Source: Micromonospora sp. MA102 | GTDB lineage: Bacteria > Actinomycetota > Actinomycetes > Mycobacteriales > Micromonosporaceae | Direction: 5' to 3' | DNA length: 64,000 nucleotides | NCBI RefSeq assembly: GCF_025460765.1 | Contig: NZ_JAMWEG010000008.1 | Coordinates: 186,001 to 250,000, forward strand | Shown: positions 33,947 to 42,871 of the stretch, piece after piece | Layout of the letters: each line of letters begins with the position of its first letter | Numbering within the stretch: the stretch's first letter is position 1 | Notes under the pieces: generated by a model | Seen by the model: only the letters and a program-made list of their open reading frames with translations | The model's database searches: none | What the model was told of the DNA's origin: nothing | Made by a program: the position numbers and the translations under genes

Positions 33947-35599
33947 TCAGAGGCCGCTGCCCCGGCGGATGCGGATCCACCGGTAGCCGTAGCCCGCGAG
34001 CTTCAGCCGGTCCAGCTTGCCGACCTCCTCGTAGTTGCGGTCGGTGAACACGTCGATCGGCAGGTCGGCCTCGGGGGCGAGCACGCTCAGGTCGACCTCG
34101 GCGTCCTCGGTGCCGAGGTTGTGCAGGAAGACCATCGTCCCGGTCGGCCCGTCGGCCCGGTGCGCGAGCACCCCCGGCGGCATCGGCACGTCGATGTGGC
34201 TGGTGCTCCCCGAGCCGATCTCCGGGGCCTCCCGCAGGGTACGGATCATCCGCTCGAACCAGCCCAGCAGCGACCTCGGGTCCTTGCGCTGGGCGGTCAC
34301 GTTGACCTTCTGGTAGCCGTACTCGCCCTTGTCGATCACGGGGCGGACCAGCTTCTCCGGGTCGGCCGTGGAGAAGCCGGCGTTCTCCTTGTACGACCAC
34401 TGCATCGGGGTGCGGATCGCCTCCCGGCCGGGCAGCGACAGGTCCTCGCCCATCCCGATCTCCTCGCCGTAGCGCAGCACCGGCGTGCCCCGCAGCGAGA
34501 ACTGCAGCGCGTACGCCAGCTCGATCCGGCGGCGGTCGTTGCCGAGCATCGGGGCCAGCCGGCGGCGGATGCCCCGGCCGTAGAGGCGCATGTCCTCGTC
34601 CGGGCCGAACTGCTCGTACACCTGGTTGCGCTGCTCGGCGGTGAGCCGGGACAGGTCGATCTCGTCGTGGTTGCGCAGGAAGGTGGCCCACTGCCCGCCC
34701 TCGGGCAGGGCCGGGGTGTCCCGCAGCGCCTCGATGACCGGCTCCGGGTCCTGCCGGGCCAGGGCCAGCATGAGCCGGCCGTTCATCATGAAGTCGAAGA
34801 GCATGTGGATGCGGTTGGCCGAGCCGCCGCTGTCACCGAAGTAGACCGGCAGCTGGTCGGGCTCGACGTTGGCCTCGGCCAGCAGGACCGAGTCGCCCCG
34901 CCGCCACTGCACGTGCTGGCGCAGCTCGGTGAGGAAGTCCAGATCCTTGGGCGAGTCCGGGTTGCCCGGCTCGGTCAGCTCGATGATGAACGGCACGGCG
35001 TCCATCCGGAATCCGGAGACGCCCAGCTGGAGCCAGAACGACATGATCTTCTTGATCTCGGCGCGAACCTCCGGGTTTGCCGCGTTGAGGTCCGGCTGGA
35101 ACTTGTAGAAGCGGTGGTAGTACCAGGCCTTCGCGGTCCGGTCGTAGCTCCAGGTCTCGTTCTGCTCGCCGGGGAAGACCATGCCCTGGTGGCGGTCCGG
35201 CGGCGCCTCGTCGCTCCACACGTACCAGTTGCGGTACGGCGAGTCGGGCGAGGAGCGGGCGGACTGGAACCAGGGGTGCTCGTCCGAGGTGTGGTTGACC
35301 ACCAGGTCGATGATCACGTGGATGCCTTTGTTCTTCGCCTGGTGCAGCAGTTCGGCGAAGTCGCCGAGGGTGCCCAGCTTCGGGCTGACGTTGTAGAAGT
35401 CGGTGGCGTCGTAGCCGTCGTCCCGGTTCGGCGACGGGTGGATCGGGTGCAGCCATAGGCAGGTCACCCCGAGCCGGGCCAGGTAGTCCAGCCGGCCGAT
35501 GAGGCCCCGGAAATCACCCACCCCGTCGCCGTCGGAGTCCGCGAACGTGTCCACGTCGAGGCAGTAGACGACCGCCTCCTGGTACCACCTGTCACCCAT
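33947..35599 (-). CDS. Trehalose synthase-like alpha-amylase (GH13)
   Basis: A 550-aa GH13 enzyme close to maltose alpha-D-glucosyltransferase (TreS), which interconverts maltose and trehalose. The start is WYQEAVVYCLDVDTFADSDG; HPIHPSPNRDDGYDATDFYN, DLVVNHTSDEHPWF, the nucleophile in FRMDAVPF, the acid Glu in LLAEANV and LRNHDEID follow in order. TreS proteins are usually about 570-600 aa and often fused or adjacent to a maltokinase; neither is present, so it could be a related glucosyltransferase. ATG 35599 is chosen because the TreS N terminus begins there. Confidence 0.88.
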   Translation of the reverse strand: MGDRWYQEAVVYCLDVDTFADSDGDGVGDFRGLIGRLDYLARLGVTCLWLHPIHPSPNRDDGYDATDFYNVSPKLGTLGDFAELLHQAKNKGIHVIIDLVVNHTSDEHPWFQSARSSPDSPYRNWYVWSDEAPPDRHQGMVFPGEQNETWSYDRTAKAWYYHRFYKFQPDLNAANPEVRAEIKKIMSFWLQLGVSGFRMDAVPFIIELTEPGNPDSPKDLDFLTELRQHVQWRRGDSVLLAEANVEPDQLPVYFGDSGGSANRIHMLFDFMMNGRLMLALARQDPEPVIEALRDTPALPEGGQWATFLRNHDEIDLSRLTAEQRNQVYEQFGPDEDMRLYGRGIRRRLAPMLGNDRRRIELAYALQFSLRGTPVLRYGEEIGMGEDLSLPGREAIRTPMQWSYKENAGFSTADPEKLVRPVIDKGEYGYQKVNVTAQRKDPRSLLGWFERMIRTLREAPEIGSGSTSHIDVPMPPGVLAHRADGPTGTMVFLHNLGTEDAEVDLSVLAPEADLPIDVFTDRNYEEVGKLDRLKLAGYGYRWIRIRRGSGL

Positions 35600-35671
35600 G
35601 CTGCGTCTACTTCTCCGGTACGCGGCTGCGGCAAACCCCACGGCCCGCCGCCCGGCCGGTACGGTGCCCGC

Positions 35672-36271
35672 ATGAACGCCGAAGCGCACGTCCTCGACTG
35701 GTCCGTGGGCACCTGGCTCAACCCGCCGGAGCGGGCCGAGTCCGCCGGTGACGCGCTGCTGGTGCAGCCGCGCGGCGGCAGCGACTTCTGGCGGCGGACC
35801 AGTTACGGCTTCGTGCACGACGATGGCTCCGCGCTGCTCGCCCCGTTCCCCGTCGACAGTGCCGTGGAGGTGAGCTTCCGGCTCGACTACGCCGCCCAGT
35901 TCGACCAGGCCGGGGTGCTGGTCCGGGTGGACGAGCGGCGGTGGACCAAGGCCGGCGTGGAGGTCAGTGACGGGCAGCCGCAGGTCGGCGCCGTGGTCAC
36001 CGACGAGCGGTCGGACTGGTCGGTGGCGCCGGTGCCGGAGTGGTCCGGGCGGGACGTGACGGTCCGGGTCAGCCGGGCCGGGGACGCGCTGACCGTCCGC
36101 GCGCGGGTGGACGCCGAGCCGTGGCGGCTGGTCCGCGTGGCCCCGCTGGACCCGGGGGCCGGGGCGGCGGCCGGGCCGTACTGCTGCTCGCCGAGCCGGG
36201 GTGGCCTGGTGGTCCGCTTCACCGGTTGGCGGCGGGGGCCGGCGGACGCCGCGCTGCACCCGGAGGGCTGA
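35672..36271 (+). CDS. DUF1349 protein
   Basis: A 199-aa beta-sandwich protein of the DUF1349 (laminin-G/concanavalin-like) family: DFWRRTSYGFVHDDG, QFDQAGVLVRVDERRW and KAGVEVSDGQP are its conserved stretches. No signal peptide is seen. The function is unknown; yeast and bacterial relatives include the small YesU-like proteins thought to bind sugars. It is divergent from the TreS-like gene by 72 bases. Confidence 0.85.
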   Translation: MNAEAHVLDWSVGTWLNPPERAESAGDALLVQPRGGSDFWRRTSYGFVHDDGSALLAPFPVDSAVEVSFRLDYAAQFDQAGVLVRVDERRWTKAGVEVSDGQPQVGAVVTDERSDWSVAPVPEWSGRDVTVRVSRAGDALTVRARVDAEPWRLVRVAPLDPGAGAAAGPYCCSPSRGGLVVRFTGWRRGPADAALHPEG

Positions 36272-36364
36272 GCCCACGGTCCGTGGGGCGGATCACCGGC
36301 AGGTGTGACCGGCCCGGGTCGGGGTACCTGTTCCGGATCCCCGGCACCGCACGGAAGGACGCCC

Positions 36365-37027
36365 ATGGCACTCGCCCAAGACGTCGACCCGAATCAGTTC
36401 ACCGGGCTGACCGGCTGGGTGGCGACCGTGATCGATTCGTTCGGCGCGGTCGGGGTGGCCCTGCTGGTCGCCCTGGAGAGCATCATCCCGCCGATCCCGA
36501 GCGAGGTCGTGCTGGCCATGGCGGGTTACCTCGCCGCCGAGGGCCGGTTCAACGTGGTGCTGATCGTGCTGGCCGCGACGGCCGGCTCGCTGCTCGGCGC
36601 GCTGGTCCTCTACTGGCTGGGCGCGGCGCTCGGCGAGGAACGGCTGAAGCGCTGGCTCGACCACATCCCGCTGGTGGACCGGGAGGACCTGGAGAAGGCC
36701 GACCGGTGGTTCGAGCGGCACGGCCGGTGGGCGGTGCTGTTCGGCCGGGTGGTGCCGGTGGTGCGCAGCCTGGTCTCCGTGCCGGCCGGCGCCAACCGCA
36801 TGCCGCTGGGCGAGTTCGTCCTGCTCACCACGCTGGGCAGCGGAGTGTGGAACGCGCTGATCGTCGGGGCCGGTTTCGCGCTGGGCTCCCGCTGGCAGGA
36901 GGTCGACCGCTACAGCCACTGGTTCAACTACGCGATCTTCGCGGTCTTCGGCGTGACCATCGCGGCCTGGGTGGTCAAGAAGGTACGCCGGCGGCGCGCC
37001 CGGCAGTCGGTGACCGCCGGGCGCTGA
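36365..37027 (+). CDS. DedA-family membrane protein
   Basis: A 220-aa protein with the SNARE-associated/VTT domain. ALESIIPPIPSEVVLAMAGY (start of the domain) and GRVVPVVRSLVSVPAGANRM (membrane-re-entrant F/GRxxPxxR motif) are diagnostic. DedA proteins support lipid-carrier or phospholipid flipping and membrane homeostasis. ATG 36365 follows GGAAGGA. It ends next to the convergent chitinase gene. Confidence 0.93.
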   Translation: MALAQDVDPNQFTGLTGWVATVIDSFGAVGVALLVALESIIPPIPSEVVLAMAGYLAAEGRFNVVLIVLAATAGSLLGALVLYWLGAALGEERLKRWLDHIPLVDREDLEKADRWFERHGRWAVLFGRVVPVVRSLVSVPAGANRMPLGEFVLLTTLGSGVWNALIVGAGFALGSRWQEVDRYSHWFNYAIFAVFGVTIAAWVVKKVRRRRARQSVTAGR

Positions 37028-37033
37028 CCGCGA

Positions 37034-37053
37034 CGCGGGATCAGAATCCCGCG
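37034..37053. terminator. Bidirectional hairpin between dedA-like and chitinase genes
   Basis: An 8-bp perfect stem, CGCGGGAT against ATCCCGCG, with loop CAGA, spans the chitinase stop codon and lies 6 bases past the DedA stop. Confidence 0.6.
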
Positions 37054-38606
37054 GTGATGCTGGTGAACTCCCAGGTGTTCTGGGCGATGCCGGAGCAGTT
37101 GGAGACCACGCCGCCACCCGGGCAGGGCCGGTCGCGGTTGACCGCCCAGAAGGTGAACCGGGCGAGGCCGCGGGCCTTGGCCCAGTCCCGGATCTGCGTC
37201 CAGGTGGCCGGGGAGGTCAGCTCCTGCTGGTCGGAGAGGCCGTTCATGCCGGAGATGCCCATGTGGGCGTAGGCGGTGGCGTCGGACCAGCCGAAGGCCG
37301 TCTTCAGCGCGTTCTTCAGGCCCTCGGCCGCGTTGACCGTGCTCTGGTACATGTTCGCGCCGCCGCCGAAGTCGAACGGCATGATGGTGAAGACGTCGAT
37401 GTTGGCGCCCTTCGCGGCGGCCTGGTTGATCAGCCGGGTGCCGTAGTACGACGGCCCGGTGGTCGAGGTGCCGAAGGTGACGATCGTTTTGATCCCGGGG
37501 TTGTTCTGCTTGACGATCTTCAGGGCGTCCAGGATCCGGTCCTGCACCACCTCGTTCTCGAACTCGTCGCTGTTCTCGATGTCGATGTCGATCGCCTTGA
37601 GGCCGTACGCGTTGATGACCTGCTGGTAGGCGCCCGCCAGCGCGCTCGCCGAGGAGCAGTTCGGGCCGAGCTTGTTGCCGCTCCAGCCGCCGAAGGACGG
37701 GATGACGTCGCCGCCGGCCGCCTTGATCGCGGCGATGGTGCTGGCGTGCGCGCCGCCGGTGAGCGGGCCGCTGCCGTCCCAGGCCGGCGTGCAGCCGCCG
37801 CCGGAGAGCACGAACGCGATGGTGAACCACTTGATCCCGGTCGCGCCCATCACGGTCGACGGCGCGGGCGGGTCGCCCCAGCCCGGGTAGAGGTAGGGCG
37901 CGGCGGCCATGGCGCCGCCACCGCCGCCGGTGCAGCCGGTGGTGGTCGCCGACACCGCCGGCGACTTCGCCGACTCACCACTGGCGTTGTACGCGGCCAC
38001 CGTGTAGCTGTGCCCGGTGCAGGCGGCCAGCCCGGAGACCGTGGCCGAGGTGCCGGTGACGGTGGCCTTCACGGTGCCGCCCTCGTAGAGCCGGTAGCCG
38101 GTGACCGTGCCGGAGACGGCGTTCCAGGCCAGCGCGACCGAGGTGTTGGTGGTGCCGGTGACCCGGAGGCCGCCCGGGGTGGCCGGGGCGCCCGGGTTGC
38201 CGCCGCCCCCGCCGCTGCACGAGCCACCGTTGACCGTGCAGTTGACCGGGTCGCCGGTGCCGCTGACGATGAAGCCGAAGCTGGTGCTGGCGCCCGGGGC
38301 GAGTGCGCCGTTCCAGGTCTGGTTCACGGCGGTGACGTGCTGGCCGGAGGTGGTCAGCCGGGCGTCCCAGAAGGAACCGAGGGTGCTGCCGGCGGGCAGG
38401 TCGAACTGGACGTTCCACGAGGAGATGCTGGCCGAGCTGTCGTTGGTGACGGTGAACTTGGCCTCGTACCCGCTGCTCCAGCTGGAGGTGCGGACGAAGG
38501 CCGCGGTGGCGGCGGAGGCGGGCGGCGCGGCCAGCACCGTGCCGGCGACCAGGGCGGTGGCGAGCGCGACGGCGAATGTCGCCAGGCGGGTGGAGCGGAG
38601 TCTCAC
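37041..38606 (-). CDS. Secreted chitinase-like GH18 enzyme with CBM2 and FN3 domains
   Basis: A 521-aa exported protein. The signal peptide covers about residues 1-33 (LAAPPASA). A CBM2-type cellulose/chitin-binding domain follows (SSWSSGYEAKFTVTNDS to GSCSG, about 34-131), then a Gly linker, a fibronectin type III domain (about 141-222) and the GH18 barrel. The GH18 catalytic motif is LKAIDIDIENSDE near residue 338, with the acid Glu; FTIMPFDFGG is the strand-6 MxxYD-equivalent. GH18 hydrolyses chitin with substrate assistance. The start is GTG 38606. The leader (38607-38742) is AT-rich with GTTAAC, likely the promoter. Confidence 0.92.
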   Translation of the reverse strand: MRLRSTRLATFAVALATALVAGTVLAAPPASAATAAFVRTSSWSSGYEAKFTVTNDSSASISSWNVQFDLPAGSTLGSFWDARLTTSGQHVTAVNQTWNGALAPGASTSFGFIVSGTGDPVNCTVNGGSCSGGGGGNPGAPATPGGLRVTGTTNTSVALAWNAVSGTVTGYRLYEGGTVKATVTGTSATVSGLAACTGHSYTVAAYNASGESAKSPAVSATTTGCTGGGGGAMAAAPYLYPGWGDPPAPSTVMGATGIKWFTIAFVLSGGGCTPAWDGSGPLTGGAHASTIAAIKAAGGDVIPSFGGWSGNKLGPNCSSASALAGAYQQVINAYGLKAIDIDIENSDEFENEVVQDRILDALKIVKQNNPGIKTIVTFGTSTTGPSYYGTRLINQAAAKGANIDVFTIMPFDFGGGANMYQSTVNAAEGLKNALKTAFGWSDATAYAHMGISGMNGLSDQQELTSPATWTQIRDWAKARGLARFTFWAVNRDRPCPGGGVVSNCSGIAQNTWEFTSITAGF

Positions 38607-38742
38607 GGCGTCCTCCAGGGGGACCGTTGTGGTGGAGGGTGGGCATTTACGACCGTCGACGTGCGCTCATTATTAAGACTGTTAACTGTTTCTGTCCAGA
38701 GGCAGACCGGGGGTCCCCCGCGGGGACCCCCGGGCCGGCCGG

Positions 38743-40167
38743 TCAGCGCCGGAAGGTGAACCAGTTGACGTTGACGAAGTCGGCCGGCTGGCCGCTGCTG
38801 AAGGTCAGGTAGACGGTGTGCCGGCCGGTGACGGCGGCGACGTTGCCGGGCACCGAGCGCCAGCTCTGCCAGCCGCCGGTGTTGGCGACCGCGAAGCTGC
38901 CGATCGGCGCGTTGGTCGGGCTGTCCACCCGCACCTGGACCAGCCCGCTCACCCCGCCGGGCGCGCCGGAGGCGACCCGGGCCACGAAGTCCTTCGGCGG
39001 GGTGGCGCCGAAGTCGACGTTGTCGTAGCGGGCCCAGTCGCCGTTGGCCAGCCAGCCGATGTCCTGGCCGCCCTCGGCGCACGTCTCCACCTGCACCCCG
39101 TTCTGCCCGGTGAACGCCTCGGCCTGGATGGTCGAGTACGCGTCCACCACTCCGCCGGGCGGGGGCGTGGTCGGGGTCGGCGACGGCGTGCCGCCACCAC
39201 CGCGGGTGTAGGCGGCCACGTAGTCGACGACCATGGGCCGGCCGGAGACGGTCGAGGCGGTGGGCGTGGCGGAGCCGGCCACCCCGTCCGGGAAACCGCC
39301 GCCCATCGCCACGTTGAGCAGCAGGAAGTAACCGGCGTGGTTGGTCATCTGACCCCAGTACGGTTCGCCGACCTGGTTCTGGGTCACCGTGTGGAACAGC
39401 TGGCCGTCGACGTACCAGCGCAACTGCTGCGGGCTGGTCGAGGCGTCCCACTCGAAGCGGTAGGTGTGGAACGCCGACTGGCAGGTGCTGCCCGGGCAGG
39501 CGCGGGAGGCCCCGATGCCGTTGAACTCGTTGCACGGCCCGCCCGGGGCGACGCCGCAGTGCAGCACCCCCCAGACCGAGTTGATCCCGTTGACGTTCTC
39601 CATGACGTCGAACTCGCCGATGCCCGGCCAGTTCTGGTAGTTGCCCCGGTACGGCGAGCCGAGCGCCCAGAAGGCCGGCCAGTAGCCGGCGGCCTGCGCC
39701 CCGGTCACGTTGGGCATCTGGATCCGGCCCTCCAGGGCCAGGACTCCCCCGGCCGGTGGCTTGAAGTTGGCGCGGACCGTCTCGATCCGGGCCGAGGTCC
39801 ACCGCCCGGAGGCGTCCTTGAGCGGGGTGATCCGGAGGTTGCCGGCTCCGTCGTGGGCCAGGTTGGCGGTGTTGGCGGTGTAGGTCTGGATCTCACCGGT
39901 GCCCCAGTTCGCCGGGCCACCCGGGTAGCTGGTGCCGGTGTCGATGATCCAGTTGGCCGAGGAGGGCAGGGTGCCGGCCGCGCCGGTGAAGTCGTCGCTC
40001 CACACCAGACTCCAGCCGCTGGGCGGCGGCGGCACGGCGGCGTGCGCGGTCATCGTGACGGTCGCGAGGGCGGTGGTGGTGGCGAGCACGGCGGCCGCCA
40101 GGGAGAGCCGCCGGCGGGACCGGCGCACGGCGGAGGGGGCGGCCGTGGCCGCCGGAACAGGGTTCAT
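38743..40167 (-). CDS. Secreted GH16 beta-glucanase with CBM6
   Basis: A 474-aa exported protein. The signal peptide is about residues 1-43 (ends TMTAHA). The GH16 catalytic domain follows; GEFDVMENVNG near residue 185 is the ExDxxE active site and AAGYWPAFWALGSPYRGNYQ a typical preceding segment. A Pro/Thr linker (PSPTPTTPPP) leads to a C-terminal CBM6 module from about 339 (IQAEAFTGQNGVQVETC). It probably hydrolyses beta-1,3- or mixed-linked glucan (laminarinase type). A LacI-type palindrome lies 30 bases upstream of its ATG. Confidence 0.93.
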   Translation of the reverse strand: MNPVPAATAAPSAVRRSRRRLSLAAAVLATTTALATVTMTAHAAVPPPPSGWSLVWSDDFTGAAGTLPSSANWIIDTGTSYPGGPANWGTGEIQTYTANTANLAHDGAGNLRITPLKDASGRWTSARIETVRANFKPPAGGVLALEGRIQMPNVTGAQAAGYWPAFWALGSPYRGNYQNWPGIGEFDVMENVNGINSVWGVLHCGVAPGGPCNEFNGIGASRACPGSTCQSAFHTYRFEWDASTSPQQLRWYVDGQLFHTVTQNQVGEPYWGQMTNHAGYFLLLNVAMGGGFPDGVAGSATPTASTVSGRPMVVDYVAAYTRGGGGTPSPTPTTPPPGGVVDAYSTIQAEAFTGQNGVQVETCAEGGQDIGWLANGDWARYDNVDFGATPPKDFVARVASGAPGGVSGLVQVRVDSPTNAPIGSFAVANTGGWQSWRSVPGNVAAVTGRHTVYLTFSSGQPADFVNVNWFTFRR

Positions 40168-40196
40168 CGGGGTGCCTCTCTGCGGGGACGGGCAGG

Positions 40197-40210
40197 AGAG
40201 AGCGCTCTCT
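40197..40210 (-). promoter_or_regulatory. LacI-type operator before the GH16 gene
   Basis: The perfect 14-bp palindrome AGAGAGCGCTCTCT has the central GAGCGCTC of CebR/LacI-family operators. A half-site, GAGAGCG, follows at 40212-40218. Repression lifted by a glucan-derived sugar is the likely mode; the regulator gene is not in this window. Confidence 0.7.
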
Positions 40211-40245
40211 TGAGAGCGATTTCTACGCGCCCGTCCCCACAGTTG

Positions 40246-40989
40246 TCAACGTCCGTCGATGCCTTCGGGCCGCGGCCGGCGCAGCACCGCCTGCTCCAGC
40301 ACGGTCCACGCCGTCGTGGTGACCAGGTAGATGACCGCCGCGAGCGGCACCACCAGCGCCACCACCACCGTGGTGAAGGGCAGCAGCGGCACGAGCCGAC
40401 CCAGCACGGCGGCGCCCGGGCCCTCGGTCGGCGCACCGGCGATGGTGCCGGTGGCCGCAGCCGTCCGGCGCGCCCGCCGGGCGGACCACCAGGCCAGCAC
40501 CAGCAGCGCCGCCAGCAGCACCCCGAAGACCGCCACCACCGGGCCGGTCAGCCCGTCGCCGAGATGCCACCCCAGGGGTACGCCGGCCAGCTTCTCGTCC
40601 AGCAGGTGCGGGTGCCCGTCGCCGGTGGCGAGGAGGCGGTACATGACCAGGAAGAACGGTGCCTGCAACAGCGCCGGCAGGCAGCCCGCGACCGGGCTCG
40701 CCCCGGCCCGCCGGTAGAGCGCGAACAACTCGCTCTGCAGGCGGCCGGGATCGTCGGCGTACCGCCGCTGGAGGTCGCGGACCTCGGGGGCGAGTGCCGC
40801 GCGGCGCCGCTCCCCGCGGACCTGGGCCAGGGTGAGCGGCGAGATCAGCAGCCGGACCCCGACGGTGAACAGGACGATCGCGGCGGCCGTGGCGGCCCCG
40901 CCGGCCAGCGGGGCGAGCGTGTCGGCCAGCCAGGTGACGACGGCGCCGGCGGCGGACGCCGCGACGTGCAGTGGTGCGAAGGCGAGCAT
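40246..40989 (-). CDS. yidC: YidC/Oxa1-family membrane insertase (second-type)
   Basis: A 247-aa protein with the YidC core: VGVRLLISPLTLAQVRGERR (TM2-like segment and hydrophilic Arg), LQRRYADDPGRLQSELFALY, and ASPVAGCLPALLQAPFFLVM. It lacks the large periplasmic domain and is shorter than the main actinobacterial YidC (about 300-430 aa). It is not next to rpmH-rnpA-jag, where the main copy lies, so it is probably an accessory paralogue. ATG 40989 is chosen because the first TM follows. Confidence 0.88.
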   Translation of the reverse strand: MLAFAPLHVAASAAGAVVTWLADTLAPLAGGAATAAAIVLFTVGVRLLISPLTLAQVRGERRRAALAPEVRDLQRRYADDPGRLQSELFALYRRAGASPVAGCLPALLQAPFFLVMYRLLATGDGHPHLLDEKLAGVPLGWHLGDGLTGPVVAVFGVLLAALLVLAWWSARRARRTAAATGTIAGAPTEGPGAAVLGRLVPLLPFTTVVVALVVPLAAVIYLVTTTAWTVLEQAVLRRPRPEGIDGR

Positions 40990-41107
40990 GGGAAGACCCC
41001 TCGGTCCGATTCCGGATGCCCCGGCGGGACGGCGCGTACCGCGGGACGGATGACGACGGAACCGGCCGCGCGGCGAGCATGCGCCGGAGGAGGACCCGGC
41101 GAGGTGG

Positions 41108-41386
41108 CTACGCGGCCGAGAGGCGCAGCCCGGGCGCACGGGGACGCGGCCGCCCCGGTGCGTCCGGGTCGACCTGGCGGGGCACCCGGCGGTGCCGGGC
41201 CCGGGCCCGCAGGGCGACGGCGAGCGGGCCGGCGGGCGGCGCGGGCAGCGCCCGGACCCGCAGCGCGAGCAGCGTGGCCAGCAGCAGCGCCGCGGCCACC
41301 GCCGCACCGGCCAGCAGGCCGGCCGGGCGGTCCGCGAGCAGGGTGAGGGCGTACGCCCACGTCCCGCTCACCAGCATCCCGATCAC
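41108..41386 (-). CDS. Small membrane protein upstream of yidC paralogue
   Basis: A 92-aa protein with two hydrophobic stretches (GTWAYALTLLADR and LLAGAAVAAALLLATLLALR) and an Arg/Pro-rich C terminus. It looks like the DUF6412 proteins that commonly accompany this yidC paralogue, a family assignment from memory. TAGAGT (41398-41393) lies 6 bases before GTG 41386, which fits a leaderless transcript covering this gene and yidC. Confidence 0.7.
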   Translation of the reverse strand: MIGMLVSGTWAYALTLLADRPAGLLAGAAVAAALLLATLLALRVRALPAPPAGPLAVALRARARHRRVPRQVDPDAPGRPRPRAPGLRLSAA

Positions 41387-41700
41387 ACGCCGACTCTAGA
41401 ACCCGCTGTCACGTCCCGGGACACGATCGCGACGCCGCCGCCCGCTCGGCGCCGTCGTCACCGTCCGCGACGGGGCGCTGAGGGCGGGCACGACCGCCGG
41501 TACGCGGCCGGCCGGCCCGCCCGCCCGGGCGAAATCCCTGTCGCCGCCGGGGCTCGGTGACCACCCGAACGGGGGACGTGAACCGGCGCGTAGCCGACGA
41601 CACGCCGCCCGGCGCGTTTCCCCGCGCCGACACGGTGGGTAACAGAGCGTCGACCGCGCGGCACGGTGCCGCGGCCGGTACGGAGCGGACGGTGGTCTCG
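41387..41700. other. Intergenic region before the carboxylate-amine ligase gene
   Basis: About 314 bases. It holds the -10-like TAGAGT of the minus-strand membrane gene at 41393-41398. The plus strand stays open from GTG 41557 into the ligase frame, so a longer ligase N terminus (48 more residues) cannot be excluded, but its composition is not protein-like. I see no riboswitch or RNA gene. Confidence 0.5.
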
Positions 41701-42840
41701 ATGAGCGGGTCAGTCGCGGAGCGGGAACGGAGCGCCGCGCCGGGCGGCACGGACCTGCTGACAGTCGGCGTGGAGGAGGAGTTCCTGCTCGTCGACCCGC
41801 ACACCGGGACCGCGGTGCCCGCCGTCGACCTGGTCATGGAACAGGTGCCGGCCGAGCTGCGGGGGCAGGTCGAGCGGGAGTTCCAGACCAGCCAGATCGA
41901 GATCGGCAGCCCACCCGGGCTGGAACTCTCCTCGATCCGGCACTCGCTGGGCATGCTCCGCGCCGAGCTGTCGGCCGCCGCCGAGCGGGCCGGCGTCCGG
42001 CTGCTGGCCATCGGCACCGGTCCGGTGGACGGGCCGGTGCCGCCGGTGGTGGACAAGCCCCGCTTCGACCGGATGATCGAGCGGTTCCGGCTGCTGGTGC
42101 CCGGCCCGGGCAACAACGGCATGCACGTGCACGTCGGCATCCCGGACCCGGAGATCGGGGTGCAGGTGCTCAACCACGTCCGGCCCTGGCTGCCGATCCT
42201 GCACGCGGTCACCACCAACTCCCCGTTCGCCAAGGGCGAGGACACCGGCTACGCGAGCTGGCGCTCGGTGGAGTGGGAACGCTGGCCGTCGGTGGCACCC
42301 ACCCCCTGGCTCGAGTCGCACGAGCACTACGAGCGGCTGATCCGGCAGCTCATCGCCAGCGGCGTGATGCTCGACGAGGGCATGCTCTACTGGTACGCCC
42401 GGCTCTCCGCCAAGTACCCGACCGTGGAGATCCGGATCGGTGACGTCTGCCCGTCGGTGGACGACGCGGTGCTGGTCGCCGCCCTGGTCCGGGCCCTGGT
42501 GGCCACCGCCATGACGGAGATCGTCGAGGGGCGGCCGGCCATCAACACCGACCACCACCTGCTGGTCGCCGCGCACTGGCGGGCGGCCCACGACGGGCTG
42601 GAGGGCGACGGTGTCGACCTCACCGACGGCGAGCTGCGCCCGGCCTGGGAGCTGCTGGACGGGCTGGTCGAGCGGGTCCGCCCGGAACTGGAGCGGCACG
42701 GCGACCTCGACCGGGTGACCGACCTGCTGGGCGGGCTGCGCCGGCACGGCAGCGGCGCAGCCCGGCAACGGGCGGTCTTCGCGCGTACCGGCAGGATGGT
42801 CGACGTGGTCGCGGACGTGGCGCGGCAGACCCGCGGCTGA
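41701..42840 (+). CDS. YbdK-type carboxylate-amine ligase (GCS2 family)
   Basis: A 379-aa ATP-dependent ligase of the glutamate-cysteine ligase type 2 family. TVGVEEEFLLVDPHTG holds the metal/ATP Glu residues, FQTSQIEIGSPP and NNGMHVHVGIPDPE are family signatures, and KYPTVEIRIGDVCPSVDDAV is the conserved active-site stretch. The E. coli homologue has weak gamma-glutamylcysteine synthetase activity. Actinomycetes make mycothiol rather than glutathione, so the true substrate is open. Confidence 0.9.
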   Translation: MSGSVAERERSAAPGGTDLLTVGVEEEFLLVDPHTGTAVPAVDLVMEQVPAELRGQVEREFQTSQIEIGSPPGLELSSIRHSLGMLRAELSAAAERAGVRLLAIGTGPVDGPVPPVVDKPRFDRMIERFRLLVPGPGNNGMHVHVGIPDPEIGVQVLNHVRPWLPILHAVTTNSPFAKGEDTGYASWRSVEWERWPSVAPTPWLESHEHYERLIRQLIASGVMLDEGMLYWYARLSAKYPTVEIRIGDVCPSVDDAVLVAALVRALVATAMTEIVEGRPAINTDHHLLVAAHWRAAHDGLEGDGVDLTDGELRPAWELLDGLVERVRPELERHGDLDRVTDLLGGLRRHGSGAARQRAVFARTGRMVDVVADVARQTRG

Positions 42841-42871
42841 GCGCCCCCGCCGACCGGGCCGGCGTGACAGG

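Noticed and set aside
38607..38742. A DasR-type (dre) or chitinase direct-repeat operator before the GH18 gene
   Set aside because: Only TGTCCAGAGGCAGACC-like fragments are seen; they do not form the known repeats.
41387..41700. A riboswitch or small RNA before the carboxylate-amine ligase gene
   Set aside because: No conserved riboswitch core or strong terminator/antiterminator pair can be recognised by eye.
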